A DNA stretch of 64,000 bases from Undaria pinnatifida (GCA_012845835.1 JABAKD010000001.1:2917540-2981539), one strand, 5' to 3'; shown: positions 8,850-18,870, numbered from the stretch's first letter. Translations and numbers: made by a program. The notes: generated from the sequence alone by a model not told the origin.

Positions 8850-10142
8850 GTGCTGCGGGCTGTCTCTGTGACGATGGGGGATTCGCCGGATGCTGTGGCC
8901 CCTGCTGCCGCCAGCGCTAAGGTGGAGGATACTTTGGGTGCCCGGGCCGCCGCAGCTCTCGCGAGCTCGGGGGCTTCCTCTGGGACGCAACCGGCCGGTG
9001 CGGCCTCGCCTTCGGGTGACTGGGCCACTTGGGCCCGACAGGTCGAAGCCGAATTCGCGCGGGTCCATAAGCGCCTCGACGACAATTATGCCGAGTTATC
9101 GGCACTCGCCTCTTCCACCCGCGAAGCAGCGGATACATGTACTGATCAGGTTGCTAATCTCGACATCATGGTCAGGCAGTTCATGGAAAACAACTCCGGT
9201 CGGGTAGCCTCCCGAGACGACGGCGACGCTCAGGAGCGGCAGCGTCAAAAAGCCCAGCTTGCCACCGAACTAACAACGTGGAATAAAGTGAACACAGCCA
9301 GGAAGCTGTGGATCATTCGAGGGCGTATCCCCCCGAACCTCGGGGACTCTCCCGCTGACCTGCAGTCTTTTGTGGGGGAGGCCATCCACGTGACCGCCAG
9401 CGTAGCGTCCCAGCTTCGGTCGTTCAGTTCCTTCGACGTCGGGGCTTACGGGCCCCGTGTGGACGGGCCCATCGGGCACTCCCTAATGGTCGCCGACCGT
9501 CTCGACCTCCTGAGATTGGCTGTCGTTGCGATCCTTTCTGTGGGTCTTTCGCCTGGGGTCGCCGACGATCTCCCCTGTCTGGCGCGGGTCAACGCCCTCG
9601 GAGACGCGTTTACGGTGGCGGTCATGGGCTTGCGCGCGCACACCTTCAGCAACTATAGCATGCTGTCCGTCCCAGAAGCGCATGCGGTGCTATGTGACAT
9701 GGTTAATCGCGACATCGCTTTGTGGGTGAGTGAGCTCATGCGTGCTGCGCAGCGGTCTTCCCCTGCTATTGTCCCTCCCCCAGCTGGCACGGCGTTCGAC
9801 CCCCCACCCGTGCCCGCCTTCGTGCGCACTCTCGAATTTTGCCGCGGCGGGGGGGAGGTTCTCCGGCTCGTACTCAGTAGCATCGGTTCCGGCGCAGACA
9901 GGCCCACCAAGCGGAAGGCAACCGCTCCCCCCGCTGGGTCGCCCGGGTCTAAGGGAAAGGCCAGCTCAAGTCTCCCCCAGGTGTGCCGAATGTATGCGCG
10001 CACCGGTAAATGCAATTGGTCTCCGTGTAAGTTTCTGCACGAGGCCCCCGCGGCCTCGGCGTCCTCGCCATCTATCGCCAGGTGGAGAATCCTTCCCACC
10101 GTTTGCACCAGACTAAGGCAACAACCACAGGTCATGTCATGA
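8850..10142 (+). CDS. Retroelement ORF2, Gag-like protein with a CCCH zinc finger
   Basis: This is a 430-aa frame. The ATG at 8874 (MGDSPDAV) is a likely alternative start to the one at 8850. The first 60 residues are rich in Ala, Gly and Ser. A helical middle region (about 60-300) is of the size expected for a capsid domain. Near residue 378, CRMYARTGKC is followed by a Cys five residues on and a His four further (CX8CX4CX3H). This CCCH-type finger is in the place where Gag usually has a nucleic-acid-binding knuckle. The last 22 residues enter the 143-bp block in a different frame from ORF1, so the shared DNA encodes unrelated tails. Role inferred: RNA packaging of the non-autonomous element. 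Confidence 0.78.
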   Translation: MLRAVSVTMGDSPDAVAPAAASAKVEDTLGARAAAALASSGASSGTQPAGAASPSGDWATWARQVEAEFARVHKRLDDNYAELSALASSTREAADTCTDQVANLDIMVRQFMENNSGRVASRDDGDAQERQRQKAQLATELTTWNKVNTARKLWIIRGRIPPNLGDSPADLQSFVGEAIHVTASVASQLRSFSSFDVGAYGPRVDGPIGHSLMVADRLDLLRLAVVAILSVGLSPGVADDLPCLARVNALGDAFTVAVMGLRAHTFSNYSMLSVPEAHAVLCDMVNRDIALWVSELMRAAQRSSPAIVPPPAGTAFDPPPVPAFVRTLEFCRGGGEVLRLVLSSIGSGADRPTKRKATAPPAGSPGSKGKASSSLPQVCRMYARTGKCNWSPCKFLHEAPAASASSPSIARWRILPTVCTRLRQQPQVMS

Positions 10143-10219
10143 AAAATTGTTTTTTGTCTGGGCTTTGTCTTGTTTCTAGAGTAATACAGCAGGTTGTGGA
10201 CGTTTCCTGTTTAGAAATG
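10077..10219 (+). repeat. 143-bp direct repeat, copy 2
   Basis: It reads as identical to 8374-8516. Here it contains the end of ORF2, read in another frame, and its stop at 10142. Confidence 0.92.
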
Positions 10220-11817
10220 AGAATACATACGTGGTGCGGAGTAATATGAAATGCTGCTAACTATACAACAGCAGTATGTGACTGACGTAGCGATGACATG
10301 TTACTCTTTGCGGCTGAGGCGATCATTTTGTTTCGCATTATTTGTTGTCAAGTCTTTGTTTTTCGCGTTAAATCATAGCAAAGGACAGAGTAGCTTGGGC
10401 AGAGGGACCGGCAGGATAAATGTTTGTGCCTGCCCCCCAGCCCCTCTTGCCCCAACCACCGGCGAATGTGATTGCGTGTGGTATGGTAGCTCTGCTGATC
10501 AACAGGTTACAAGGCACGGGATGCAGGACGCTTGACGGGTTGATAATAGATTATGTCCGCAGTAGCTAGCGCTTGCTTGCGACAGCCGTATTTTCTGTCT
10601 GTCGTATGTACAACAGTTTGATACTTTGGTTCATTTTCAATCAACCATTTTTCCTCACGCACCAAAGAGGGAAGGAATTGAGAACGAACTCGCCATCTCC
10701 GAAACATAATATTTGATTTCGGTTGTGTGCCGTGTATTTTCCTAACAAAATTCCTGGTACGATATCGTACGTCATTCGGTTTTACAGATAAATTGGTGAC
10801 GGCTGATGGCTGTAGGGGTATCGTTAGTACCATTAGTACTATATTTCAGGCACGCCCGGGAGATGAAGAAGGGTATTGTTAGTAGCAGTAGTATTTTATT
10901 TCGGGTACGCACGAGAGACCATGACAACATACGTGGTATTTTTTTCTGTCTTACACAATGCGGGTTACTTCCAGAATAGCTGTTTGTCAACCTCACCAGC
11001 GATCTAGCATAGTGCGGTACACGAAATGAAGAAACCGTTAGTGAGGACATACACTGTTACTCACGTTTTATGATGCAACATGTATGTGGTGGAATACGAG
11101 TATGTGGTGGAAATATCCGGGTGTGTTTTTCTCGTTAGACTGAAGATTTCACCCTGATCTTGTCCCGGTTATGCCTCGTACTATCTGTATCATGAATATG
11201 ATATTATAGTCTGACATGCTTTGCTTGACAATGATTGATGATAGGATTTTGCTTGTGTTCAAGCCTCCTTTGGTTTGATCGCCCCGTCAAATCCCCCCGC
11301 CCTTATCGTGCGCGTGTGCCGAGTGTTATGATAAGCGGTATCCGCTGTGTGCCGGACCACAAAAATATTGAGCAGGGGGAATGGGGTAGATGATGAGGTT
11401 CTTATAGTCCACAGTTAGGTGCTCAAACATTTTATGTACGTAGTATACGAACATTTTGAGTACAGACGAGGATAGTCAACATTCCTGCGTTTGTTATGGA
11501 GTTTGTACCTGATACCGTATCTTTTATACCAACTACGCGTTTTAATCGAGGTTGCCAAACAGTTTAGAGGATCGTTATTTATTATCGCGGTAGCTTATCA
11601 AGTAGCGGCATGGACTAACACTCTTGCAGCACTGTGATACTACGTGTCGCTCTTCCGGGAAGGAACATGCGGAATAACTTTACCCTTGATATAACAACCT
11701 CGTCACGTGTAGCGAGGCGTTTGCGCTCTGATGTATCGATACTCTGAAACAGAAATGAACTCGCGGTTGAGTTTGTGCTATACCGGCATCAAACAGTTGT
11801 CGAGTCGACTCTGAAAT
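10220..11817. other. Non-coding interior of the LTR element
   Basis: Protease, integrase and reverse transcriptase would be expected here in an autonomous copia element. I see only short, unrelated frames and AT-rich sequence. At 10810-10920 two similar stretches around TTAGTA and CACG-CGAGAGA words suggest a small local duplication. Confidence 0.6.
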
Positions 11818-12300
11818 ATGGTGACTTATTGCGGGATTTGTTATGTCTTTGCGGGGTTTGCGGTTAATGGTGATACATGCGTTAGTTCGGGTAGGACAAA
11901 CCCGCTCGAGGAAGGTCTCAAACAGACTGGCCTTTTTCGCGAGCTGATCGGATGCTTGAGAGCTGTAGCCAGGTACACCAAGTCGCCCTGGGAGATAAAC
12001 TGGAAGACGGCGGTTGGTATTTTAGATTATGTATTTTTCATGAGTGATTTTGGCATTACTTTTCAGAGAGGCAGTGGACTGGAGCTGGTTGCGTATGCGG
12101 ATGCAGACTACGCCAGCAAGGCCACTGATAGGAGGTCGGTTTCCGGTGGGGCTGTCATGTGCGCAGGGGCATGTGCGGAGGGGCATGCGTGTGCTGGTTT
12201 TCGAGAACTCAAAAGTGCGTGACATTTTCGATCACAGAAGCCGAGTACGTAGCACTGGCAGACACCATAAGTTTGAGATTTTCGGGGCTCGGGAACGATG
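11818..12300 (+). pseudogene. Remnant of Ty1/copia reverse transcriptase C-terminus and RNase H
   Basis: The forward frame from 11818 carries FRELIGCL and then RAVARYTKSPWEINW, followed by DFGITF, LVAYADADYASKATDRRS and VSGG. These match the end of the copia reverse transcriptase and the start of its RNase H. The part normally between GCL and AVARY is missing, so there is an internal deletion. Around 12158-12185 a short near-duplication of GGGGCATG-type sequence shifts the frame. RNase H then continues in another frame with TFSITEAEYVALADTI, which carries the conserved TEAEY glutamate. The fragment is non-functional but fixes the element's ancestry as Ty1/copia. Confidence 0.88.
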
Positions 12301-12530
12301 ACGATTTTTGGTACTACCCGGGGTCATCCCCGCGTAATCAGTCTATGGTTTTCTCAACTAGCCCCGTAATGAGACCCAGCTGAGCCAAATCGTCCAGTTT
12401 ATATTGTTTTTGGGGTTCGGGGACGGCAACGGTTTTTTGGTAAACTACCGGGGGTCATCCCTGCGTAATCAGTCTATGGGTTTCTCAACTAGCCCCGTAA
12501 TGAGACCCAGCTGAGCCAAACCGTTTAGTT
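12275..12530 (+). repeat. Two imperfect tandem copies of about 125 bp
   Basis: Both units contain GGGGTCATCC, then GCGTAATCAGTCTATGG, CTCAACTAGCCCCGTAATGA and GACCCAGCTGAGCCAAA. The second unit starts near 12405. They directly follow the RNase H scrap and have no coding role that I can see. Confidence 0.8.
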
Positions 12531-13294
12531 TTCATCCTGCAAGGAGGGGTCACGCCCACCTGTTAACGTTTGTGCGGGGAAGGATTCGCTTGACCACTTG
12601 AGAGGATTATGGCTCGTTAAGTAGGAAAAAGGTCTCAAACTCGACGAGTTCGATACGTCTGAACCCGAGGGCGACTAACTTTTTCGCGAGCTGATTTGAA
12701 TTGTTTCTTGGCGGATTATTCTGCATATATTAGCTGGATTTTCGTACTTTTAAAGAGTGCATGGTAGTTAGGGAGGCAAGTAACTGTTTCTTTGTTTTTG
12801 AAATATTACTGTTTTCACGATTGCGTTGTCTAGTATGGCATTATCTTTCTCGGGATTTGAGCGTTTGGAATTTGAATGGATTTTTAGTATGTACCCAGCC
12901 GGGAGGCGTTTGTCTCATTCGAAAGTGAGTTTTGAGACTGCTGTCCAATCACACAACCGTTTTATAAGGCAAGGCTGAATGCTGATTATAAGGCCGATGT
13001 TTGAGTTCCGGATTTGAGTTTTCGGTGTATGAATTTCGGTTTTGAGTTTTTGTATTTGGACTTAGGATTTTACGACTTAGATCTTAGGTTCGTGATGATT
13101 GATGTTGAATACTGTCCCTGAACTGTATCGCTAGAGTTATGGAGTGCTTTTTAAGGACTATGGTGTTGCAATCTTTCTTTCTTGTCACGGAGGTGCTGGG
13201 AGGATATTGATTGACCGTAATTTTCATTGAATCGTTTTACCCTGATGATATGACAATATCGCATCATACCGTATCATTTACGAAGCAGGGAGGC
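12531..13294. other. Non-coding 3' interior of the LTR element with weak polypurine tract
   Basis: T-rich sequence without a credible frame. The bases just before the 3' LTR, GAAGCAGGGAGG, are purine-rich and are the likely start point for plus-strand DNA synthesis, though short. Confidence 0.5.
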
Positions 13295-13581
13295 TGTTGA
13301 TTGTATGCTTGGATATGATGCGGATATGATGACGGTTGAGTATTGTAGGGGTTTCCAGTGATAAGTTGGCTGCATGATAGCGGGATATCGGGATGGTGGA
13401 AACACTCCGCCTATTTATCCGCCTTTCTTCCTGGCGAGCGCACTCCACGCTGCGCCTTGGCTAGGAGCAACTTAATTTATATATGTACGTCTTATACTTG
13501 TCTTCATACCGGTGACTTCACTACCCCACTATTGTCAGTTCAACGGGTAAGCCCTCTACGCTTCGTAGGGATCAACAAACA
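13295..13581 (+). repeat. 3' long terminal repeat (287 bp)
   Basis: It reads as identical to the 5' LTR at 7082-7368 and is followed by the GCCCG target duplication at 13582-13586. The 87-aa frame that begins at 13358 is the LTR copy of the frame in the 5' LTR. Confidence 0.94.
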
Positions 13582-13586
13582 GCCCG

Positions 13587-14845
13587 CCATCCACCTCTGT
13601 CCGCGTCCAAAACCGGTTTGAACTGATCGAGCTGTGACATGTCCTCTTATTGCACCAGGATGCACTACTGTGCTGTTACAGAGAGCACTGTTTGTTCTCG
13701 TGATACATACTGTTGTTTCCACCCATCAACACAACAACCGCAAGTGTGTTCCTAATACTCGTCGTACCATATCACAGTCATCGTCGTTCACCACACCACC
13801 ACCACCGTCACCACCACCCCGTACTCGGTACATACACCTGGGGCGGTGATGGTGGTGATGATGGTGGTGATGATGGTGGTGGGGGTGTGCCGTACATATT
13901 CCAACGAAAGAGGCGCGACTGAGCGTCGACGGGCGGGGACGAGGCGGATTTAAATCTCTCGTAACAAAAAAATTAGTTGTTCAGATCAGCACCGCAAGCT
14001 GCGAGGAGCGTTGCATTTTTTGGGACAGCGGGCAGGGGGAGCCGACTGGAATTGAGTGTCAACTACATCACGTACGAGGGAGCGGGCTGCGTGAGCTAAG
14101 TCGATAATAACGGCAGCAGGAGGATAGCACACGGAGACCCCCGACCCGCATGCACACTCTCATGAGAGCAGCGATCGCCGTTTCTGGATTTTCTTACCAA
14201 GCGGGGTAGCACATGTTACTACTTGTTCAGTTTTTGCACGGTATGCACATCCAAACTCTATGCATAGTGCGAGAAGGAAACCAACTATATAGGGTACGTA
14301 ATATACTTGTAGAGCTTGTATCAGCACTAAAAATAGGGTAATCTTCTTGCGAGAAAGAAAGGGCAATGCATAGAGTGTGTAACAGGCTGGTAGCAGCAAC
14401 TGGTACCACGCACTATAGTCTAGTCTAAAGGGTTAGGGCTCTCAAACTACATTTCGACGCGAGTCGACGAGGAGAAGGAATTGCTGAATTCAGTGCAGAA
14501 AACTATGCACTCGTCCTCCTTGCCATTGATACCCACCCAGGAGCACCCTCCCCTCCCTTCTCCTAATCTCCCTAATAGTATCTTGAACAGGGTTGCTTAA
14601 CGTCTCTCGACCCGTGAGTCCTCATCCAAGCTTAGCCTTTCGCAAATGGTAGCAAACATGGTGCATGCTGGAGGTGTCGGCAACACCCTCGTCGCCTCAC
14701 AGAGCATGGCGTGCTGGCGTCGGCAGTCGTGTGCGTTTGTTTTGTATGCAGCATTACTACTTTGCTGAGAGCTCGATACAAGAGAAAATCACGGTCAACA
14801 CAACAACACCCCTCCCCAGAGCGTTGGAATAAATACGTTTAAAAA
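13587..14845. other. Intergenic, with a CCA/GGT simple repeat
   Basis: At 13790-13890 CCACCACCACC is followed by GGTGATGGTGGTGATGATGG. The two halves are roughly complementary and could form a hairpin. Nothing else is recognised. Confidence 0.6.
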
Positions 14846-14849
14846 GTGA

Positions 14850-14935
14850 AAAATGCACATCATTTCAGCTGTGAGATCGACCAAAAACTTTATTTGATCA
14901 AAGCTCATATTTGCAAGCTATGTGTGCGTTGTCGT
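14850..14935 (+). repeat. AGCTG superfamily, end fragment
   Basis: The segment contains TTTCAGCTGTGAGATCGACC, TTGATCAAAGCTCA and TTTGCAAGCTATGTGTG, the ordered motifs of the AGCTG terminus, in the subtype with GACCAAA. It stops abruptly at both sides. Confidence 0.7.
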
Positions 14936-15209
14936 TGTCCTTACATCCTACCGTTCTTTCTACCCGACGACGTCAGTACAAAATGAGCCCATGCTGATTC
15001 ATTCTATTAATAGAAAGATACAAATTATGTGGTCACACATTGTGATGCAGAGTGAACCATACAGTCGCAATTAATCACGGTAAAGCAAGTTGATCGCTAG
15101 CCTACCGGGTACGAGAACACGACAAATAAAGCCAAGACCACAAGATAAAAGGAAAAAAAAATGGGACAAAACAGAAAATGAAGTACAACAAACGACACGT
15201 GTTACAAGA

Positions 15210-15420
15210 AACCAAGGATGTGTTCGGTACGGTACCGGTATAGATGTCGTACAGAACTTTCAGACGTGTCCGGTACCGGTATTGACGTCGTACCGAAGTT
15301 ACCGAAGCGTCCGGAAAGTCTGTACCGGTACCAATGCCGGTGCCGGCACACACATGAAAACATACCCCGGATGTACCGGCGGTATATACCGCCGGCAAGG
15401 TACCGGCGAACAGTCGCGCT
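15210..15420. repeat. GGTACCGGTA minisatellite, block 1
   Basis: Irregular repeats of GGTACCGGTATTGACGTCGT and TTACCGAAG, with a unit near 45-50 bp, give dense KpnI- and AgeI-like palindromes (GGTACC, ACCGGT). The same unit returns at 16080-16440. Confidence 0.8.
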
Positions 15421-16079
15421 TAGGTGCATAAACTGGACACAAAATGGCGGTACATGTACAGAGCAAATCCGGTATTGGCCGGGGGTACCCGCTGAGGTAT
15501 AAAGTTGAAGTGAGTTTTCATTGGTTCTAATATATTTATTGTTCTTCTCTTGTTTATAATTTTCATTATGTATATGCTGTTTAAAAGGTAAAGTACACCC
15601 TTTGGATTATCAACAGGGGGCCGTGTTCTCGTCGTTCGTTTCGACCTACACGCCAATCGAGCACATAAACCAGGACTCACACGTCCCCTCCCTCCGAAAA
15701 CCGGCGTCCCCGGGAAACCATCCACGGCTTTGACCGTCTCCGCCGGCAACTCGTACACGTCTCCCGTGAGCGAGTTGGTTCACAAGAGCAGGCAAAATCA
15801 CCGGAACGGCTTTCTTTTCCGCGTCCACGTCGATAACGTCTGCCGCCGGCGCTGGTGTGTGTGGGAGTTGTCGAAGATGACCCGCCACCAGAAGCGGTGG
15901 CATCACTGTTGGAGGCCACCTCATTCAGGGGATCGGCGCCGTTGCTCACGCGCGCTCAGAGTATCGGTATACCGAGCGTACCGGACGATGTTTGGAAAAG
16001 GGGTGTGTGTGGCTTGAAGTGCTGCCTGGAGCCAAAGCTCCAAAGGATGACGTCACAACGCGGTGGAATCCGGTTGATG
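15421..16079. other. Sequence between the two minisatellite blocks
   Basis: Overlapping minus-strand frames at 15420-15950 contain protein-like segments (for example VYELPAETVKAVDGFPG) but change frame around stops. They may be a decayed coding fragment of unknown family. Confidence 0.3.
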
Positions 16080-16440
16080 CCGTGCCAAACGCATCGAAGC
16101 GTCCGGTACCGGGTTGATGTTGTGCCGATCTTACCAAGGTGTCCGGTACCGGTATCGATGTTGTACAGATACGGGTACCGGCTCCGGTACATGCTTTGAA
16201 GTACGTGCATACCGGTACCGCTGGTACCGGTATTGATGTCGTAACGAAATACCAGAAGTGTCCGGTGCCAGTATTGACGTCGTACCGAACTTACCGCAGT
16301 GTCCGGTACCGGTACGAAAATCTGTACCGTCACTGCTGGTACCGGTAATGATGTCGTACCGAACTTACCGACGTGTCCGGTACCAGTAATACCGGCGCGA
16401 TGTACCGGCGGTACGCCTCGCTTCGTACCGTACCGAACAC
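16080..16440. repeat. GGTACCGGTA minisatellite, block 2
   Basis: At least five units of the form GTCCGGTACCGGTATTGATG, TCGTACCGAACTTACC. They are the same as block 1. All three forward frames are partly open, which explains several short ORFs. Confidence 0.82.
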
Positions 16441-16489
16441 ACCTTTGAATAGTCCAGCAATATATACATATATATTATAAATATTAAAA

Positions 16490-17520
16490 TACACTCCAGC
16501 TGTGAGATCGAATGTTTTGTCGAAACTCATCTTTGCAAGCTGTGGGTGATAACTCCGATCGCGCGTATTACGGGTTGTGTGTCCTCATTAAGGATATAGG
16601 TCGACGACTCCCCTTGGAACTACAGTGCAGCTATCAGGGTCAACAGGGTGATGTTAGACAGTCTGTGCGCGGAAACTATAAAACCCGTTTCTGAGGGGGA
16701 CAAAATCTGACAGCTGTGGAAGGAAATGCATCAGTTTATCAAGTGAATCCTGTCAGTCGAATATCCGGTGAGGGGAGGGCGGAGTTTTTAAGGACGTGGG
16801 GGCCTGATTTTGATCAAAAGAGGGGGCGGGAGGGGGGGAGGGGGGGGGAGGGGACAGGTGGGGCAGGTCAATTTGTGCGTGGAAACTAAAAATATTTCTT
16901 GTGGGGGAGGAGGGGGAATGTGGCGGGGGGGGCCGGGGGCGGGGGGGGAGGGCTTTAGGTCGCATAGATGTAGGGGTTTGCTATACGCGTGGTGCCAGGT
17001 CTAGGCGATGGTGTGGGTGGCAGGGAAGAAGGGGGCGTTGAGGACGGGGGTGGGTGGGAATTGCAACAGCGGCATGGACGGCTCTGAAACGATAAAGAGA
17101 CGATATCCAGGGCGTGGAAGTGCTTATTACTCTGGCGGATTTCGATAGTAGGTGGGACGTTTAAGCAAGAGGAAGCGGGGAACAAAAAAAAAAAAAAAAG
17201 AGCGCGGGGGGGGGGGGGGGGGGGGGGGAGGGTTTTCGAAAGGTTTTGGTCACATATATAATTAAAGTCGAAGATTTGATCAACACTGATGTTCGCAACA
17301 TTGTGTGTGATCCTCCGATCGCGCGAATTAACCATACATGTAGGGGCCTACTATACGCGCGGTGCTGGATCTAGGCGATCGTACGGGGTGTGGGGAAGGA
17401 GGGGGCGTTGGAGGGGGGGAGGGGGGAAAAATGAAAGCTACGTCATGGATGGCTAGAAAGATAATGACGTGATATTAATGGCTTATTAGTGTTTTTTACT
17501 CTCACCGATTTTGATTGTTA
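16490..17520 (+). mobile_element. AGCTG superfamily, long copy
   Basis: It starts ACACTCCAGCTGTGAGATCG and continues with GCAAGCTGTG, CTCCGATCGCGCG and GTGTCCTCATTAAGGATATA. GTGCGCGGAAACTATAAAAC, CAGTTTATCAAGTGAATCCT and a long G-rich tract (16800-16960) follow. After 16960 related motifs recur, including a 16-A run and a 23-G run (17184-17228) and a second CCTCCGATCGCGCG. The order is matched in reverse at 47920-48993. No coding capacity is seen. It is probably a non-autonomous DNA element with terminal or internal inverted repeats. Confidence 0.8.
17184..17228 (+). repeat. 16-A run followed by 23-G run
   Basis: The A-run is at 17184-17199 and the G-run at 17206-17228. This is inside an AGCTG copy and is a candidate for G-quadruplex formation or replication slippage. 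Confidence 0.95.
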
Positions 17521-18061
17521 ATATATATTATACATATTTAAGTTACGGTAACATAGAGCAGCACCCTTCGGCTAGCTTCCTAAGCAAGTCGCTGTATAGT
17601 GGTCGTCACGTGAGCAAGTGCTGTGTCTAGTATAATGTGTTCTATCATAATACTATGTCCAACAGCCCTATCCCTGCACGGCGATACGCTGTCAGCCTAT
17701 ATACGACCTTCAAAGGTGTCATTTTCAACTAGTACTCTGCTTATCACATAGGTCGCCAGGCATAATTGTCCGATTGCACATAACCAGGGATGACTGTTCG
17801 TCTAACGGCAGGTGCACCCAAAAGGCTAAAGTCCTCAATGGTTGTCGATTGTGCAGGTGATACCATCGTATATTCATCTAGACGATCTTGAACTAAATTC
17901 CTACCAGGGTACAAACAAAGAAACCCAACATGTATCATTGATTGGTATCAATATTAATAGTGTATTACCAAATCACATAAGGAAACCAAACACCATTAAC
18001 ATTATCAGCTCCGTAGTGTAGTATATAATAAAATTTATCAACAAGGCGGCAGGTGTATGTA
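17521..18061. repeat. Family C fragment within unassigned sequence
   Basis: Around 17790-17890, GGCAGGTGCACCCAAAAGGC, AGGTGATACCATCGTATATT and CATCTAGACGAT resemble segments at 18770-18850, 22950-23030, 24555-24585 (reverse) and 60475-60830. The rest is AT-rich with no gene. Confidence 0.6.
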
Positions 18062-18745
18062 AAGGGATCAATGGGGTATTACTACGTTTGACCACCCGCG
18101 AAAGGTTCACCGATAGCTTACCAAACTAAGGCTTACCCCATGAAAGCGCGGGATAGCAGGTCGGCTGTATATTTTTTATTTTATATATATATATATTTTT
18201 GGCACACTTTCACTTTCCAGCTCCTGGACAAGCCGTGGTCACAGGTGTCATCCCTTCTCCTCCCCGGTTCTTGCCTTCAATTTTTATCGCGCATAGGGTT
18301 CAGCAATCCCACTGCTCGTCGATTGTTCATCGAATGTTGCTAACTCACGCTCTCGCGCTTTCCGCAAGTCAATTTGTCCACAAGAAAAAGTCCCAACGAA
18401 TTTATACGAGTATGCACTCGGCGGGGCTCGAACTCACGAAACTGACCTATACCAGGCTCGAGGATAACCTGATACGCCACCGGGGCGACCGGTTCTACAG
18501 GCGGACGTGTCAATATCCAAGCGGTTTCATTACCTGGGGATACCAGGGAGAGTATTTAAAAAGTTCGACATGGGGAAAGTCATGAAAGTTTATTAATGTG
18601 GGTGGTAGGATTTGAGCCCGCGACCCCAAACCCATGGTCTTGCCGACGACGCCATTTGTTCATGAATCAGTGGGGTATTACTCCGTTTGAACACTTGCGA
18701 AAGGCTAACGAAAAGCTTGCGCATACTAAGCCTTAAACATGTACC
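18062..18745 (-). mobile_element. TRIM-like element with terminal repeats and tRNA-like interior
   Basis: Two direct repeats of about 80 bp (18062-18140 and 18666-18742) share GGGGTATTAC, CGTTTGA, CGCGAAAGG and ACTAAGGCTTA-type words. They enclose about 525 bp. Reverse-strand interior segments look tRNA-like: at 18605-18660, TGGCGTCGTCGG and GCGGGCTCAAATCCTACCA; at 18421-18495, TGGCGTATCAGG and GAGTTCGAGCCCC. These resemble pol III A and B boxes. A related copy at 36300-36595 has a G-rich polypurine stretch before TGTTATAAGGCTTAG, the presumed terminal-repeat start. No protein is encoded. It could instead be a SINE with flanking duplications. Confidence 0.55.
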
Positions 18746-18769
18746 CTCTGGGGTAATGTCCCCATTAGT

Positions 18770-18870
18770 TGTCTATAGGTCAAGTGATACCATCGTGTAT
18801 TCATCTGGATGATCTTCAATCAATTCACGCCGGGAGAAACACACAACAGCATGTACCACAATAAAGAAGT
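18770..18870. repeat. Family C fragment
   Basis: TCAAGTGATACCATCGTGTA and TTCATCTGGATGATCTTCAA parallel the family C segment at 17840-17900. Confidence 0.6.

Larger units (their letters stand above)
7082..13581 (+). mobile_element. Non-autonomous Ty1/copia-related LTR retrotransposon, complete and young
   Basis: The element has 6500 bp between GCCCG duplications and 287-bp LTRs that read as identical, beginning TGTTGAT and ending AACAAACA. The interior has two gag-like ORFs (7520-8413 and 8850-10142), each followed by the same 143-bp block, and then about 1.6 kb with no coding sequence. A scrap of copia RNase H (11818-12300) and a non-coding tail complete it. There is no protease, integrase or reverse transcriptase catalytic core. 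Matching LTRs mean recent insertion, since LTRs are copied from one template at reverse transcription. As no enzyme remains, it must have moved with proteins from another copy. It lies about 600 bp upstream of the CBM6 gene and could affect that gene's 5' part. Confidence 0.93.

Noticed and set aside
18421-18495. Functional tRNA gene on the minus strand
   Set aside because: A- and B-box-like motifs have tRNA spacing, but the T-stem has mismatches and the acceptor stem is poor.
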